The translations under genes were made by a program, and so were the position numbers. This document shows, piece after piece, positions 16,977-23,679 of a stretch of 30,199 nt of DNA (positions within the stretch are counted from its first letter, which is position 1; each line of letters starts with the position of its first letter). The notes beneath the pieces were generated by a model. The model did not search any database and was not told the DNA's origin. It saw only the letters and a list, made by a program, of their open reading frames with translations. The DNA lies in NCBI GenBank assembly GCA_963553325.1, contig CAUVOF010000014.1, positions 1 to 30,199 on the forward strand, in the 5' to 3' direction. The DNA comes from Cardiobacterium sp963553325 (GTDB lineage: Bacteria > Pseudomonadota > Gammaproteobacteria > Cardiobacteriales > Cardiobacteriaceae).

Positions 16977-17213
16977 TTAGATTTTCTCGCCACGAGCACG
17001 AATTTCTGCCAATACGGCATCAATGCCTCTTTTATCAATGATACGCATGCCGTGCGTAGAAACTTTCAGTTTGACGAAGCGGTTTTCGCTTTCAACCCAA
17101 AAACGGTGTTCTTGAATATTCGGGAGAAAACGACGCTTGTTTTTATTGTTTGCGTGGGAAACGGTATTACCGACCATCGGCTTTTTACCGGTCACCTGGC
17201 AGATGCGGGACAT
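16977..17213 (-). CDS. rpmB: 50S ribosomal protein L28
   Basis: A 78-residue protein starting MSRICQVTGKKPMVGNTVSH and ending IDAVLAEIRARGEKI, full-length L28. It has only one Cys, so it is the zinc-independent form. GAGGT lies about 7 nt before the ATG. It lies 39 nt after the tRNA-Phe gene with no terminator between, so tRNA-Phe, rpmB and rpmG may share one transcript. Confidence 0.97.
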   Translation of the reverse strand: MSRICQVTGKKPMVGNTVSHANNKNKRRFLPNIQEHRFWVESENRFVKLKVSTHGMRIIDKRGIDAVLAEIRARGEKI

Positions 17214-17252
17214 AGCCGGACCTCATTCAATCTTTGAAAATACGGAAAATGG

Positions 17253-17328
17253 TGGTGGCCAAGGGCGGAATCGAACCACCGACACGCGGATTTTCAATCC
17301 GCTGCTCTACCAACTGAGCTACTTGGCC
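17253..17328 (-). tRNA. tRNA-Phe (GAA)
   Basis: A 76-nt cloverleaf read on the minus strand: acceptor GGCCAAG / CTTGGCC, D-arm GCTCAGTTGGTAGAGC, anticodon stem GCGGA...TCCGC with loop TTGAAAA (anticodon GAA), T-arm GGTGGTTCGATTCCGCC, discriminator A and an encoded CCA end. It decodes UUC and UUU. Confidence 0.97.
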
Positions 17329-17343
17329 GTGGAAAGGACGCGC

Positions 17344-17372
17344 ATTAAACAGGCAAACGCGCTTTGAGTCAA
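17344..17372 (-). promoter_or_regulatory. Sigma-70 promoter of tRNA-Phe (rpmB-rpmG)
   Basis: On the minus strand TTGACT, a 17-bp spacer and TTTAAT lie 16 bp before the tRNA 5' end. The GC-rich discriminator after the -10 is as expected for stringently controlled stable-RNA promoters. Confidence 0.75.
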
Positions 17373-17475
17373 GCGCTCGCGCAGGATTTTTTTCGCTGCG
17401 CGTGAGCGGTCTCACGCTGCGCCTGCAACGCGCTTTCTGCGCCGTGCTAAAATTGCCACTTTTTCGGGAGCTTGC

Positions 17476-18483
17476 ATGAGTGCAGTGATTATCGGCATTG
17501 AGGGAACGATGCTGCTGGCGCAGGAAGCCGCGCAACTTCGTCGCCCTTTTTGTGCGGGGGTCATTCTCTTTAGTCGCAATTACAGCAACTCGGCGCAATT
17601 AAAGCGTCTTTGCGCCACCATCCGCGCGCAGCGTCCAGACGCGCTGATTTGCGTTGATCATGAAGGCGGGCGGGTGCAGCGCTTCCGCGAAGGTTTTACC
17701 GCCATCCCGGCCATGGGCGCGTTTGGCCGCTGTTTTGACCGCCGCCCGTTTCTTGCCTGCGAACTGGCCGAGGCGGCAGGCATCGTCATGGCGTATGAAC
17801 TGCGCCTGTTTGGCATTGATTTCAGCTTTGCCCCAGTGCTGGACTTACAAGACCCGGTGTCGGATGTCATTGGCGACCGTGCCTTTCATGCCAACCCTGC
17901 CGTTGTCGTTCTTCTCGCTGAAGCGCTACGACGCGGTCTGCGCGCGGCAGGCATGGTTGCCGTCGGCAAGCATTATCCCGGACACGGCCGCGTTGTTGGC
18001 GATTCGCACCATGTTTTGCCGCAAGATGCGCGTAGCGCCGAGGAACGCGAAGCCGACCTCTATCCTTTCATCCGCCAAATTGAAAACGGCATCGAAGGGC
18101 TGATGCCCGCGCATATTGTCTTCCCGCAGACTGACCACCGCCCCGCCAGTTTTTCGCCCGTTCATCTCGCAGAACTACGCGCACGCGGCTTTGACGGCGC
18201 CATTATCAGCGACGACCTCGATATGGCGGGCGCGCTTAGCATTGCCGACCCGGCGGAACGCATCCAGGCGGCGCTCGACGCCGGCGCGGACGTTACCCTG
18301 ATGTGCAACGATTTTTCCGCTATCCGCCAGGCGCTTGCCTACCGCTTTTTCCACCGCAACGCCGACGCCAGCGCGCGCCGTTTGAACGCCCTGCGCGCCC
18401 TGCCCTTCGACGCGGCCGCACTCGAACCCGCTTACCGCGCAGCACAGGAAAAGCTGCAGGCACACGCGGCGCTCCTCCTATAA
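17476..18483 (+). CDS. nagZ: Beta-N-acetylglucosaminidase (GH3)
   Basis: A 335-residue cytoplasmic glycosidase of family 3 that removes GlcNAc from anhydro-muropeptides during cell-wall recycling. The NagZ signature GKHYPGHG is at residues 164-171, followed by the GDSHHVLP loop with catalytic-site Asp and His. The nucleophile Asp lies in SDDLDMAGA (residues 245-253). ICVDHEGGRVQRF (about 58-70) is the substrate-binding segment. GGGAG lies 6 nt before the ATG. It is first of a tight three-gene group with the DsrE-like and phosphoribosyltransferase genes. In AmpC-inducible bacteria NagZ makes the inducing muropeptide; nothing here shows that link. Confidence 0.95.
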   Translation: MSAVIIGIEGTMLLAQEAAQLRRPFCAGVILFSRNYSNSAQLKRLCATIRAQRPDALICVDHEGGRVQRFREGFTAIPAMGAFGRCFDRRPFLACELAEAAGIVMAYELRLFGIDFSFAPVLDLQDPVSDVIGDRAFHANPAVVVLLAEALRRGLRAAGMVAVGKHYPGHGRVVGDSHHVLPQDARSAEEREADLYPFIRQIENGIEGLMPAHIVFPQTDHRPASFSPVHLAELRARGFDGAIISDDLDMAGALSIADPAERIQAALDAGADVTLMCNDFSAIRQALAYRFFHRNADASARRLNALRALPFDAAALEPAYRAAQEKLQAHAALLL

Positions 18484-18505
18484 TGCGCGGCAGACCGGAG
18501 CAACT

Positions 18506-18874
18506 ATGGCCGAAAAACTTGTCGTCGTTATTTTGAACAGTGACCCACAGAACAACATGGAAATTCTCGAACCCGTTTACCACGCGACCATCGCCGCCTC
18601 GATGGACTATGACGCGGAAATCATCCTTGCCGGGCGCGCGGGCGAGCTTGCCATCCGCGGCGTTGCCGACAAAATCGAATCGGGGCGCAAGGCGGGCGAG
18701 ACCCTCTACGACCTGCTCAAAGAAGCCTATCAAAGCGGCGTGGTCATCAAGGCGAGCAAATTCGTCGTGCAAAAATGGGGCGACAACCTCATTGCAGAAG
18801 TCAGCGAAGTCGTCAGCGGCGGCTACATCGTCGGCGAAATCATGAATTCCAACAACAGAACCCTGAGCTACTAA
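18506..18874 (+). CDS. DsrE-like small protein, lacking Cys
   Basis: A 122-residue soluble alpha/beta protein starting MAEKLVVVILNSDP, with alternating hydrophobic strands and a Gly-rich end (VSGGYIVGEIM). The fold pattern suggests the DsrE/DsrF or peroxiredoxin-like family of small sulfur-relay proteins. It contains no Cys at all, so it cannot carry a persulfide as the true DsrE or TusD do. Its role is unknown; binding or scaffolding is more likely than catalysis. GGAG lies 8 nt before the ATG. It follows nagZ by 22 nt and precedes the phosphoribosyltransferase gene by 2 nt, so one operon is likely. Confidence 0.75.
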   Translation: MAEKLVVVILNSDPQNNMEILEPVYHATIAASMDYDAEIILAGRAGELAIRGVADKIESGRKAGETLYDLLKEAYQSGVVIKASKFVVQKWGDNLIAEVSEVVSGGYIVGEIMNSNNRTLSY

Positions 18875-18876
18875 CC

Positions 18877-19431
18877 ATGAAAACCCTCAGCAACCAGGAA
18901 CTCGAAAACGTCCTGCGCAACAGCGAATGCCTCATCGACAGCGGCCGCATCAACGCCGCCTACGACCACCTCGCCGCCCAGCTTAACCTGCACTATGCAG
19001 GCCTCAACCCGCTCATTCTCGTCGTCATGAACGGTGGTCTCATCCCCGCCGGGCAGCTGCTGACGCGCCTTTCCTTCTTTCACCGCATGGATTATTTGCA
19101 CGCGACCCGCTACCGCGACAACGCCGCCGGCAACGAACTCGTCTGGAAAATGCGCCCCAGCGCGCCGATTGCCGGCGAGCACATCCTGCTTATTGACGAC
19201 ATCTTCGACGAAGGCATCACCATCAAGGCCATCATCGACGAACTCAAGGCGCAGAACCCGCAAAGTCTGCGCAGCGCAGTACTGCTCAACAAAAAACACG
19301 AGCGCAAAGTTGAAGGCTACACGCCGGATTTCATCGGCAGCGAAGTCGAAGACCGCTACATCTACGGCTGCGGCATGGACTACCACGGCTACCTGCGCCA
19401 CCTGCCCGGCATTTACGCGCTGAAACAATAA
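18877..19431 (+). CDS. hpt: Hypoxanthine-guanine phosphoribosyltransferase
   Basis: A 184-residue type I phosphoribosyltransferase. The PRPP-binding loop ILLIDDIFDEGITIKAI is at residues 103-119, and VVMNGGLIPAGQLL (about 49-62) supplies the pyrophosphate-binding loop. Such enzymes salvage hypoxanthine and guanine to IMP and GMP. The length and the neighbourhood of nagZ resemble the HGPRT of pseudomonads and relatives, which also lies near nagZ; that recollection is from general knowledge. Start ATG 18877 follows the DsrE-like stop by 2 nt with only a weak ribosome site, so coupling is likely. A 35-bp palindromic element starts 9 nt after its stop. Confidence 0.88.
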   Translation: MKTLSNQELENVLRNSECLIDSGRINAAYDHLAAQLNLHYAGLNPLILVVMNGGLIPAGQLLTRLSFFHRMDYLHATRYRDNAAGNELVWKMRPSAPIAGEHILLIDDIFDEGITIKAIIDELKAQNPQSLRSAVLLNKKHERKVEGYTPDFIGSEVEDRYIYGCGMDYHGYLRHLPGIYALKQ

Positions 19432-19440
19432 GCCAGCGGT

Positions 19441-19475
19441 TATACATACACGATTCCCGCTTTCGCGTATGTAAA
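19441..19475 (+). repeat. 35-bp palindromic 3' element, copy 1
   Basis: TATACATACA and CGTATGTAAA arms (two mismatches as an inverted repeat) flank a 15-nt core containing CGATTCCCGCT. It begins 9 nt after the hpt stop, on the coding strand. The same element, in the same orientation to its gene, follows the methyltransferase and M23 peptidase genes. Confidence 0.88.
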
Positions 19476-19509
19476 CCGCCCTACCCTGCCCTTCAGCCAA
19501 AAAACCACC

Positions 19510-19866
19510 ATGAAACCTGCCCTCATTACCGCCCTGCTCGCCCTTGGCGGCTGCGTACAAAGCGACTATTACGGCAACTACCAGGAAAGCAGCAGCGTCA
19601 GCTACGGCATGGCGGGCAACAGCGTGCGCTACGACACCAGCGGCAGCTGGCACGAACACGGCGTGAGCGCGCCGCAGGGCGACGTTGCCATCTGGAACGA
19701 CCGAGTCAATATCCACATCAACAGCAATCCGCCCGCGCGCTACCACCGTCCGGGCGGCTATTACCCTGGCTACGGCGACGAACCTTGCTACGTTGAGCGC
19801 CAGGTCTATCAGCACGGCCGCCCGACTACCATTTTGCAACCCTGCCACAGCTCGCCGTATTTCTGA
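19510..19866 (+). CDS. Small Tyr/Gly-rich lipoprotein, unknown function
   Basis: A 118-residue protein with a short lipoprotein signal: MKPALITALLALGGC puts the lipidated Cys at 15. The mature part is rich in Tyr, Ser, Gly and His (SDYYGNYQESSSVSYG; YHRPGGYYPGYG) and has two more Cys (PCYVER, PCHSS) that could form a disulfide. It does not match a family I know. The ATG lacks a good ribosome site. The next lipoprotein gene starts 11 nt after its stop, so the two are probably co-transcribed and end at the terminator at 20481-20501. Base use is like the G+C-rich neighbours. Confidence 0.7.
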   Translation: MKPALITALLALGGCVQSDYYGNYQESSSVSYGMAGNSVRYDTSGSWHEHGVSAPQGDVAIWNDRVNIHINSNPPARYHRPGGYYPGYGDEPCYVERQVYQHGRPTTILQPCHSSPYF

Positions 19867-19877
19867 TACCGCACAAA

Positions 19878-20474
19878 ATGTCTATGAGTACCCGCTTCAT
19901 GCAAAACTCGAAATCCTATATCCGACTATATCCGCGCTGGCTACCATTCGCGCTGACAATACTATTGGGCGGTTGCATGAAATTCTATCCCTACATAGAA
20001 CTTTCCACGGATACCACACAAGTCCCGAATGGACAAATCGGCGATTACATCCGAAAGAACGGTTTAATTCTGAACTACGCGCTCTTTGATGATAACGAAA
20101 GAAAAAGCCACAATATCAGCAAACATTACGATGATATCCGCGATATTCCCCATGACCAAAACGTATTGAGAGTATTGCATGGCTATCTGTCGGGAAAAAT
20201 TGACCATTACTTAGAAAACCGCGATATCTCTCTACTACAAAAACTGGGATTCCAATGCGATGCGACTGCTACTTCCTGCCATTTCTCATCAACAGAAACT
20301 GAAATTACCTACCTGAATCGCCCCAACGCGCCCAACGGAACGGGTTTGCTTACCTTCCGCCAAAAAGAACAAATAACTATATCACTCCAATTTGTCGGAC
20401 AAGACAAATACCGTATCAGCTACGACTTTCACTACGCACCCGATAACGCTCCAACTCAAGTAAAGCAGAAATGA
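19878..20474 (+). CDS. Lipoprotein of unknown function
   Basis: A 198-residue protein with a lipoprotein signal peptide ending LTILLGGC (Cys33 if translation starts at 19878). In-frame ATGs at 19884 and 19899 are alternatives; 19899 would give a more usual signal length. The mature domain is mixed charged/polar, with two further Cys (GFQCDATATSCHF) and beta-like patterns near the end (TISLQFVGQDKYRISYDFHY). I do not recognise the family. It is clearly richer in A+T than the genes on either side, which hints at separate ancestry or weak selection. It probably shares a transcript with the preceding lipoprotein gene. Confidence 0.72.
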   Translation: MSMSTRFMQNSKSYIRLYPRWLPFALTILLGGCMKFYPYIELSTDTTQVPNGQIGDYIRKNGLILNYALFDDNERKSHNISKHYDDIRDIPHDQNVLRVLHGYLSGKIDHYLENRDISLLQKLGFQCDATATSCHFSSTETEITYLNRPNAPNGTGLLTFRQKEQITISLQFVGQDKYRISYDFHYAPDNAPTQVKQK

Positions 20475-20480
20475 ATACAC

Positions 20481-20501
20481 AACTCGCTCCGGCGGGTTTT
20501 T
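20481..20501 (+). terminator. Terminator after the lipoprotein pair
   Basis: A 7-bp stem AACTCGC / GCGGGTT (one T-G pair) with a 4-nt loop leads into a T run, 6 nt after the second lipoprotein stop. The 100 nt that follow, up to the ArcD-like gene, hold no gene. Confidence 0.7.
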
Positions 20502-20601
20502 CATGGCTTATTACCAATTACGCTGCCATTCTACAAACCGAATCCCGAATTTGTCGCATATCATCGCGACCACATCTTTAACCACGACTAAAAGGACACC
20601 C

Positions 20602-21939
20602 ATGACCCCGCAAAAAATTGGCCTGACCGCCCTCACCGCCCTCGTTTTGAGTTCGATGATTGGCTCTGGCATCTTCAGCCTGCCGCAAAACATGGCGGAA
20701 GTCGCCGGTGCCAAAGCGCTCATCATCGGCTGGACAATTACCGGCGTCGGCATCATCGCTCTCGGCCTGTCGTTTTGGTATTTGGCACGACTGCGGCCAA
20801 CGCTGGACGGCGGCATCTACGCCTATGCGCGCGACGGCTTCGGCGAACTGGTCGGCTTTTTTTCCGCCTGGGGTTACTGGCTCTGCGCCACCATCGGCGT
20901 TACCGGCTACCTCGTTGTCGCCTTTGAAGCGCTCGGTGGCTTTACCGACACACCAGGGCAGGTGCTGTTCGGCAAGGGCAACACCCTGCCCGCCTTTATC
21001 GGCGAATCGGCGGTCGTTTGGGCGGTGTACTGGCTCGCCGCGCGCGGCGTCAAAGAAGCGGCGGGCGTCAATTTGGTGGCGACGCTGGTCAAAGTTTTCC
21101 CGCTCTTGCTCTTCATCGGCCTCGCCCTGTGGTATTTCCGTGGCGAGACCTTTGGCAGCGACTGGCAGGGCGCAACGCTGCAAACCTCAACCCTCACGCA
21201 AGTCAAAGACACCATGCTGATAACTCTGTGGGTCTTTACCGGCGTCGAAGGTGCGGCGGTGCTATCGGCGCACGCGCGCAAACGCAGCGATGTTGGCTTG
21301 GCAACTGTCCTCGGCATCCTGATTGCGCTCGCGCTCTACGTCGCCATTACTGTGCTGGCGCTGGGCGTACTGCCGCGTACGGAAATCGCTGTAATGGCGA
21401 ACCCGTCCATGGCGGGCGTGTTGCAGGCGATGCTGGGCAGCGCTGGCGGCATCATCATCAGCGCCTGCCTCATCGTATCCGTGCTCGCTTCCTATTTGAG
21501 CTGGACGCTGTATTCGATGGAAGTGCCGTACTACGGCGCACAGCACGGCGCCTTCCCGCGCACCCTCGCCGCGCAAAACAAAAACGGCGTGCCGCACCAC
21601 TCACTGCGCTTCTCCGCCATCACCGTGCAGCTCTGCCTGCTCTTGGTGCTGCTCACCGGCGAGAGTTACAACGCGCTGCTGAAAATTTCCACCTCGATGA
21701 TTCTCGTCCCCTACCTGCTGATTGGCGCCTACCTGTTGAAAATCGCCCTGCAAGAACGCCTCGCGCCGCACATCACCGCCATTGCCGCGCTGGCAACGCT
21801 CTATGCGCTGTGGATTCTCTACGCGGCGGGAATAAGCTACCTGCTGCTGTCGGTGCTGCTCTACGTCCCCGGCGTTGCCCTTTTCCTCTACGCGCAAACC
21901 CGCTTCCACGGCCGCTTCCCCCGCCTGACGCGGGCGTAA
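20602..21939 (+). CDS. arcD: ArcD-like basic amino acid antiporter, C-terminal helix cut off
   Basis: A 445-residue APC-superfamily transporter with about 12 membrane helices. The first helix carries the family motif SSMIGSGIFSLPQNMA (about residues 16-31); LDGGIYAYARDGFGELVGFFSAWGYW and WVFTGVEGAAVLSAHARKRSDVG match the arginine:ornithine antiporter ArcD and its relatives, which exchange arginine for ornithine in the deiminase pathway or lysine for cadaverine. No deiminase genes are in view, so the substrate is open. ATG 20602 has AAGGA 7 nt upstream. After the TAA stop the same frame continues for 20 strongly hydrophobic codons to a second TAA, suggesting loss of the last helix by a nonsense change. 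Confidence 0.88.
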   Translation: MTPQKIGLTALTALVLSSMIGSGIFSLPQNMAEVAGAKALIIGWTITGVGIIALGLSFWYLARLRPTLDGGIYAYARDGFGELVGFFSAWGYWLCATIGVTGYLVVAFEALGGFTDTPGQVLFGKGNTLPAFIGESAVVWAVYWLAARGVKEAAGVNLVATLVKVFPLLLFIGLALWYFRGETFGSDWQGATLQTSTLTQVKDTMLITLWVFTGVEGAAVLSAHARKRSDVGLATVLGILIALALYVAITVLALGVLPRTEIAVMANPSMAGVLQAMLGSAGGIIISACLIVSVLASYLSWTLYSMEVPYYGAQHGAFPRTLAAQNKNGVPHHSLRFSAITVQLCLLLVLLTGESYNALLKISTSMILVPYLLIGAYLLKIALQERLAPHITAIAALATLYALWILYAAGISYLLLSVLLYVPGVALFLYAQTRFHGRFPRLTRA

Positions 21940-22002
21940 CAGGCGCTGCTCGCGCTCTTGCTGGCGTTGCTCATACCCGCCGTGTGGCAACTGGTCGCAT
22001 AA
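21940..22002 (+). other. In-frame hydrophobic extension behind the arcD stop
   Basis: Directly after the TAA at 21937-21939 the frame encodes QALLALLLALLIPAVWQLVA and then TAA. It has the length and character of one membrane helix. One base change (TAA to GAA, CAA or AAA) would fuse it to the antiporter. Confidence 0.75.
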
Positions 22003-22005
22003 AAG

Positions 22006-22029
22006 AAACCCCGCGCTGGCGGGGTTTTT
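22006..22029. terminator. Bidirectional terminator between arcD and the thioredoxin gene
   Basis: A 9-bp stem AAACCCCGC / GCGGGGTTT with a 4-nt loop and further T. It begins 3 nt after the second arcD-frame stop, which suits an original gene end at 22002, and also lies 16 nt after the end of the minus-strand thioredoxin gene. Confidence 0.9.
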
Positions 22030-22045
22030 CTTTGCAAGATGGGGC

Positions 22046-22564
22046 TTAGCCGCGCAGTGCTGTTACCAACGGCAGCAAGTTGTAACGCAGTCGCAAACCC
22101 CAACTGCTGCTCCAGCCGCTGGTGGCGAGGCGGATTTTGCCGTTTTCGACAATGGCGACTGTTGGCGTGGCAACGATGCCAAAAGCGGCGGCGAGGTGAC
22201 CATCTGCGTCATTGACGGTTGGCAACGCCCAGCCATGTTGCGCGAGATAGGCGCTAACTTCCGCCTCGCTGCCGGAATGCAGGGCGACGCTGACCACGGG
22301 ATAACCACGCGCCTGCAAGGCGACGATTTGCGGCGTTGTGTGGCGACAAATGCCGCACCATGTCGCCCAAAAATAGAGAAATACCGGGCGCTCGGTGTGT
22401 TGCAGGTCAAGCGGTGCGCCGTCGAGGGTGTGTAGCGGCAGCGCCTGCAAACCGCGACTGTCCGGCCAGCGGTAAATATCGACGGCGGTGATGATGACAA
22501 GCACCAGGGCAAGCGTGCCGATGCCGCGCCACAGGCGGCGCCATAGCGGTGGTTTGTGGTTCAT
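22046..22564 (-). CDS. Membrane-anchored thioredoxin-like protein (ScsD/TlpA type)
   Basis: A 172-residue protein with one N-terminal membrane segment (about residues 15-31) and a periplasmic thioredoxin domain. The active site is WCGIC (Cys70, Cys73), and the cis-Pro loop is GIVATPTVAIV. Proteins of this type shuttle disulfides in the periplasm; the CGIC pair and size resemble ScsD, known for copper tolerance, more than CcmG. The partner (a DsbD-like reductase or ScsBC) is not in view. ATG 22564 has AGGA 7 nt upstream; a longer reading frame upstream runs through the tRNA-Leu gene and is not real. Its own promoter must lie between the tRNA terminator and 22564. Confidence 0.87.
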   Translation of the reverse strand: MNHKPPLWRRLWRGIGTLALVLVIITAVDIYRWPDSRGLQALPLHTLDGAPLDLQHTERPVFLYFWATWCGICRHTTPQIVALQARGYPVVSVALHSGSEAEVSAYLAQHGWALPTVNDADGHLAAAFGIVATPTVAIVENGKIRLATSGWSSSWGLRLRYNLLPLVTALRG

Positions 22565-22603
22565 GTTTTTCCTGTCGGTCTGCGAATGATGAATGGGCAA
22601 TAA

Positions 22604-22627
22604 AAAAACCGCCAAAAGGCGGTTTTT
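22604..22627 (-). terminator. Terminator of tRNA-Leu
   Basis: A 10-bp stem AAAAACCGCC / GGCGGTTTTT with an AAAA (plus-strand) loop lies 15 nt after the tRNA 3' end on the minus strand. Confidence 0.92.
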
Positions 22628-22642
22628 ACGTTTAAGGATAAC

Positions 22643-22729
22643 TGGTGCCCGGAGCCGGGGTCGAACCGGCATGATATTGCTATCGAGGGATTTTAAGTCC
22701 CTTGCGTCTACCAATTTCGCCATCCGGGC
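22643..22729 (-). tRNA. tRNA-Leu (UAA)
   Basis: An 87-nt class II tRNA on the minus strand: acceptor GCCCGGA / TCCGGGC, D-arm with AAATTGGTAGACGC, anticodon stem AGGGA...TCCCT with anticodon TAA, a long variable arm (CGATAGCAATATCAT region), T-loop GGTTCGACCCC, and an encoded CCA. It reads UUA and UUG. Confidence 0.96.
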
Positions 22730-22739
22730 GTGGGCGCGC

Positions 22740-22767
22740 ATGATAGCGTTTTGCCGCACCTTGTCAA
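22740..22767 (-). promoter_or_regulatory. Sigma-70 promoter of tRNA-Leu
   Basis: TTGACA, a 16-bp spacer and TATCAT on the minus strand, 10 bp before the tRNA 5' end, with a GC-rich discriminator. Confidence 0.75.
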
Positions 22768-22824
22768 GAAATTACCGCGTGTTAGGGGTGGTTATGCGGG
22801 GATTATGGCGCTGTTTTTGCGGGT

Positions 22825-22859
22825 TATACATACAGGGTAGCGGGGTTCGTGTATGTATA
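22825..22859 (-). repeat. 35-bp palindromic 3' element, copy 2
   Basis: Perfect 10-bp arms TATACATACA / TGTATGTATA with a 15-nt core. It begins 8 nt after the methyltransferase stop. Read on the minus strand it matches copy 1 and copy 3 in the same orientation to the gene it follows. Confidence 0.9.
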
Positions 22860-22867
22860 TGGTTGAA

Positions 22868-23614
22868 CTACGCCTTGCGGAAGGTCAGCGCGTAAAAGCG
22901 GTTATCCCAGAGGAAATGCGTTTGCCGTTCGCGCGCGCCGGCGGGGATGGCGTTTTCGATTTCCGCCAAATCAAATTGCGCATCGGCGTAGGCTTTTTTC
23001 GTCAGCGCGTTTTTTTGGTATTGGCTTTCGATGAAGTCTTGTGTTTCGTCGGCAATCATCAGGCGCGAGCCGGGTTTGGCGACACGCAGCATTTCACTAA
23101 TGGCGCGCGCCTTGTCGCTGAAGAAGTTGATGCCGCCAACGTGGAAGACGATGTCGAAGCGGTTAGCGGCAAAGGGCAGGTCTTCGGCGGCGCATTGCAC
23201 CAGTGACAAATTGAGGTGGCGCGCCCAGACTTTTTGCGCGCGGCGCAGCATACCAAGCGAGATATCGGCGCCGATGAGGTTGAGGCTTTTTTTGTCGATG
23301 CCATCCGGCAGGTAATGGAAATCGCGCCCGGTGCCGATGGAAACGTAGAGGACGCTTACGCCGTTTTTCCATTCGAGTAGTTGCATCATCTGCCGCCGCA
23401 TCCGCGCGACGCTGTTGCCGTATTTGAGGAAGCCTATCCAGCGCTCGCCGAAATCGTAGAGCGGCGCGAGGCGGTCGTAGAGTTTTTGGTATTTGTCGTT
23501 GTCGCCGGTGAGGTATTGCGGGTTCATGTATTGGTAGATGCCATTTTTTTCTGCGACAAAGGAGGGGTTGAGGTCAGCGCGCAGGTAGGGCGCGAGGGTT
23601 GGCGGGGTTTGCAT
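22868..23614 (-). CDS. Class I SAM-dependent methyltransferase
   Basis: A 248-residue protein with the SAM-binding motif VLYVSIGTGRDFHYL (residues 88-102), an acidic residue after strand 2 (IGADIS, Asp117), CAAEDLPF (141-148) and FDIVFHVGGINFF (153-165). This is the UbiE/COQ5-like pattern. The N-terminal 60 residues (YQYMNPQYLTGDNDKYQKLYDRLAPLYDF) resemble those of quinone- or small-molecule methyltransferases, but the substrate cannot be told. ATG 23614 was chosen because GAGGA lies about 9 nt upstream; an upstream extension would overlap the palindromic element. It is a single gene bracketed by copies 2 and 3 of that element. Confidence 0.85.
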   Translation of the reverse strand: MQTPPTLAPYLRADLNPSFVAEKNGIYQYMNPQYLTGDNDKYQKLYDRLAPLYDFGERWIGFLKYGNSVARMRRQMMQLLEWKNGVSVLYVSIGTGRDFHYLPDGIDKKSLNLIGADISLGMLRRAQKVWARHLNLSLVQCAAEDLPFAANRFDIVFHVGGINFFSDKARAISEMLRVAKPGSRLMIADETQDFIESQYQKNALTKKAYADAQFDLAEIENAIPAGARERQTHFLWDNRFYALTFRKA

Positions 23615-23640
23615 GGTGGTTTTTCCTCTTGCTGGGTGGC

Positions 23641-23675
23641 TATACATACAGGGTAGCGGGAATCGTGTATGTAAA
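23641..23675 (-). repeat. 35-bp palindromic 3' element, copy 3
   Basis: TATACATACA / TGTATGTAAA arms (one mismatch) with a 15-nt core nearly the same as copy 2. It begins 4 nt after the stop of the M23 peptidase gene, in the same gene-relative orientation as the others. Confidence 0.9.
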
Positions 23676-23679
23676 TGCG

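Noticed and set aside
17227..17598. A 123-codon minus-strand ORF
   Set aside because: It runs through tRNA-Phe; the GQVAQLVEQRIENPRVGGSIPP stretch is the well-known false translation of a tRNA. It also overlaps the nagZ start.
18871..19848. Minus-strand ORF of 325 codons
   Set aside because: It overlaps hpt, a palindromic element and a lipoprotein gene on the other strand; low-complexity Val/Ala content.
22565..22759. Extended N-terminus for the thioredoxin-like protein
   Set aside because: The frame passes through the tRNA-Leu gene and its terminator; ATG 22564 has a good ribosome site.
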